NCBI GenBank assembly: GCA_030639555.1
Contig: DAOWCM010000093.1
Span: 1 to 7,871 of the forward strand
DNA from: Candidatus Eiseniibacteriota bacterium
Lineage (GTDB): Bacteria > Joyebacterota > Joyebacteria > Joyebacterales > Joyebacteraceae
DNA length: 7,871 nt
Direction: 5' to 3'
The translations under genes were made by a program, and so were the position numbers. Positions 7,629 to 7,871 of the stretch are shown here, one piece after another (positions within the stretch are counted from its first letter, which is position 1; every line of letters starts with the position of its first letter). Under the pieces are notes generated by a model that saw nothing but the letters and a program-made list of their open reading frames with translations, did no database searches and was not told the DNA's origin.

Positions 7629-7634
7629 CTCCGC
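7629..7634 (-). promoter_or_regulatory. Ribosome binding site that fixes the sprA start
   Basis: On the minus strand GCGGAG occupies 7629-7634, 7 bases before the ATG at 7621-7619. This spacing, with the signal peptide that follows, supports this start over the upstream in-frame ATG at 7858. Confidence 0.7.
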
Positions 7635-7661
7635 TTGCGAGAAGTGCGCCCGGCGCGAGAC

Positions 7662-7732
7662 GGGGCACCGGCGCCCGGGTGCTTGGTCGGTACGGCCGCG
7701 TCCAGAGGGCTCCCCGGTACTGCCGGGGGGCC
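7662..7732 (-). promoter_or_regulatory. GC-rich hairpins in the sprA leader
   Basis: The leader between the promoter and the sprA start is about 180 bases. It contains a perfect 6-bp stem CCCCGG / CCGGGG with loop CAGTA (7712-7728), extendable by three more pairs beyond a C-A mismatch to 7708-7732. It also contains a smaller GGGCG / TGCCC hairpin around 7663-7676. Neither is followed by a T-tract, so they are not intrinsic terminators. I recognise no known riboswitch class here. At this GC content some of the pairing may be incidental. Confidence 0.4.
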
Positions 7733-7807
7733 ATCCGACCCACCAGAAATGCCGCGCCCCGCACATGTCTTCAGGCGAGGCGACGGCCGGCCGCTACGCC
7801 GCAGCGG

Positions 7808-7836
7808 AATGTAGCAAAGCAAACCGCACATGTCAA
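7808..7836 (-). promoter_or_regulatory. Sigma70-type promoter for the sprA-cyclotransferase operon
   Basis: On the minus strand a perfect TTGACA -35 box (7831-7836) is followed after exactly 17 bases by TACATT (7808-7813; 4 of 6 consensus positions, including the key first two and the last). The -10 is preceded by TGC, an extended -10. The spacer is locally richer in T than its GC-rich surroundings. Transcription should begin near 7801, about 180 bases before the sprA ATG at 7621. Confidence 0.7.
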
Positions 7837-7871
7837 CCCGGCCCCCGACAGTACCCACGTCTCCGCGGCCC

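Noticed and set aside
7305..7814. Plus-strand open frame with repeated RLSDG(T/A)DD motifs
   Set aside because: The repeat is the antisense reading of the 39-base sprA repeat, and the frame covers the sprA leader and the -10 of its promoter. No ribosome binding site or domain supports it.

Overview
The window is a compact, GC-rich bacterial segment with every gene on the minus strand, so transcription runs from high to low coordinates. It holds two complete genes and the start of a third. They are sprA (SprA/Sov, the outer-membrane translocon of the type IX secretion system, T9SS), a glutaminyl-peptide cyclotransferase of the M28 metallopeptidase fold, and the first 68 codons of rimP (ribosome maturation factor).

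Layout in transcription order. At 7808-7836 there is a sigma70-type promoter with a perfect -35 (TTGACA), a 17-base spacer and a TGCTACATT -10. A leader of about 180 bases with GC-rich hairpins follows. The sprA gene (2116 aa) starts at 7621 and ends at 1271. The cyclotransferase gene (303 aa) begins inside the sprA stop codon (TAATG, 1-base overlap) and ends at 360. A good intrinsic terminator (302-323) closes this two-gene operon. A second promoter candidate (270-298) with the same TGCTAC-TT -10 signature lies immediately after it. rimP then starts at 206 and runs off the left edge; in most bacteria it is followed by nusA and infB, which would lie outside this window.

How the genes fit together. 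SprA is the very large outer-membrane beta-barrel through which T9SS cargo leaves the periplasm. Glutaminyl cyclase converts an N-terminal Gln, exposed after signal-peptide cleavage, into pyroglutamate. In Bacteroidetes this modification has been proposed to be widespread on exported proteins. Tight translational coupling of the two genes suggests that export and N-terminal capping are one functional unit here. rimP is housekeeping and probably an unrelated neighbour with its own promoter.

Organism. SprA places the source in the broad Bacteroidetes/FCB neighbourhood. The high GC content and the rimP neighbour make a non-Bacteroidetes member (Gemmatimonadota, Eisenbacteria, Krumholzibacteria, Latescibacteria or similar) more likely than a classical low-GC Bacteroidetes. 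This is inference; a marker-gene phylogeny would be needed to settle it. I see no mobile elements, CRISPR arrays, tRNAs or rRNAs.
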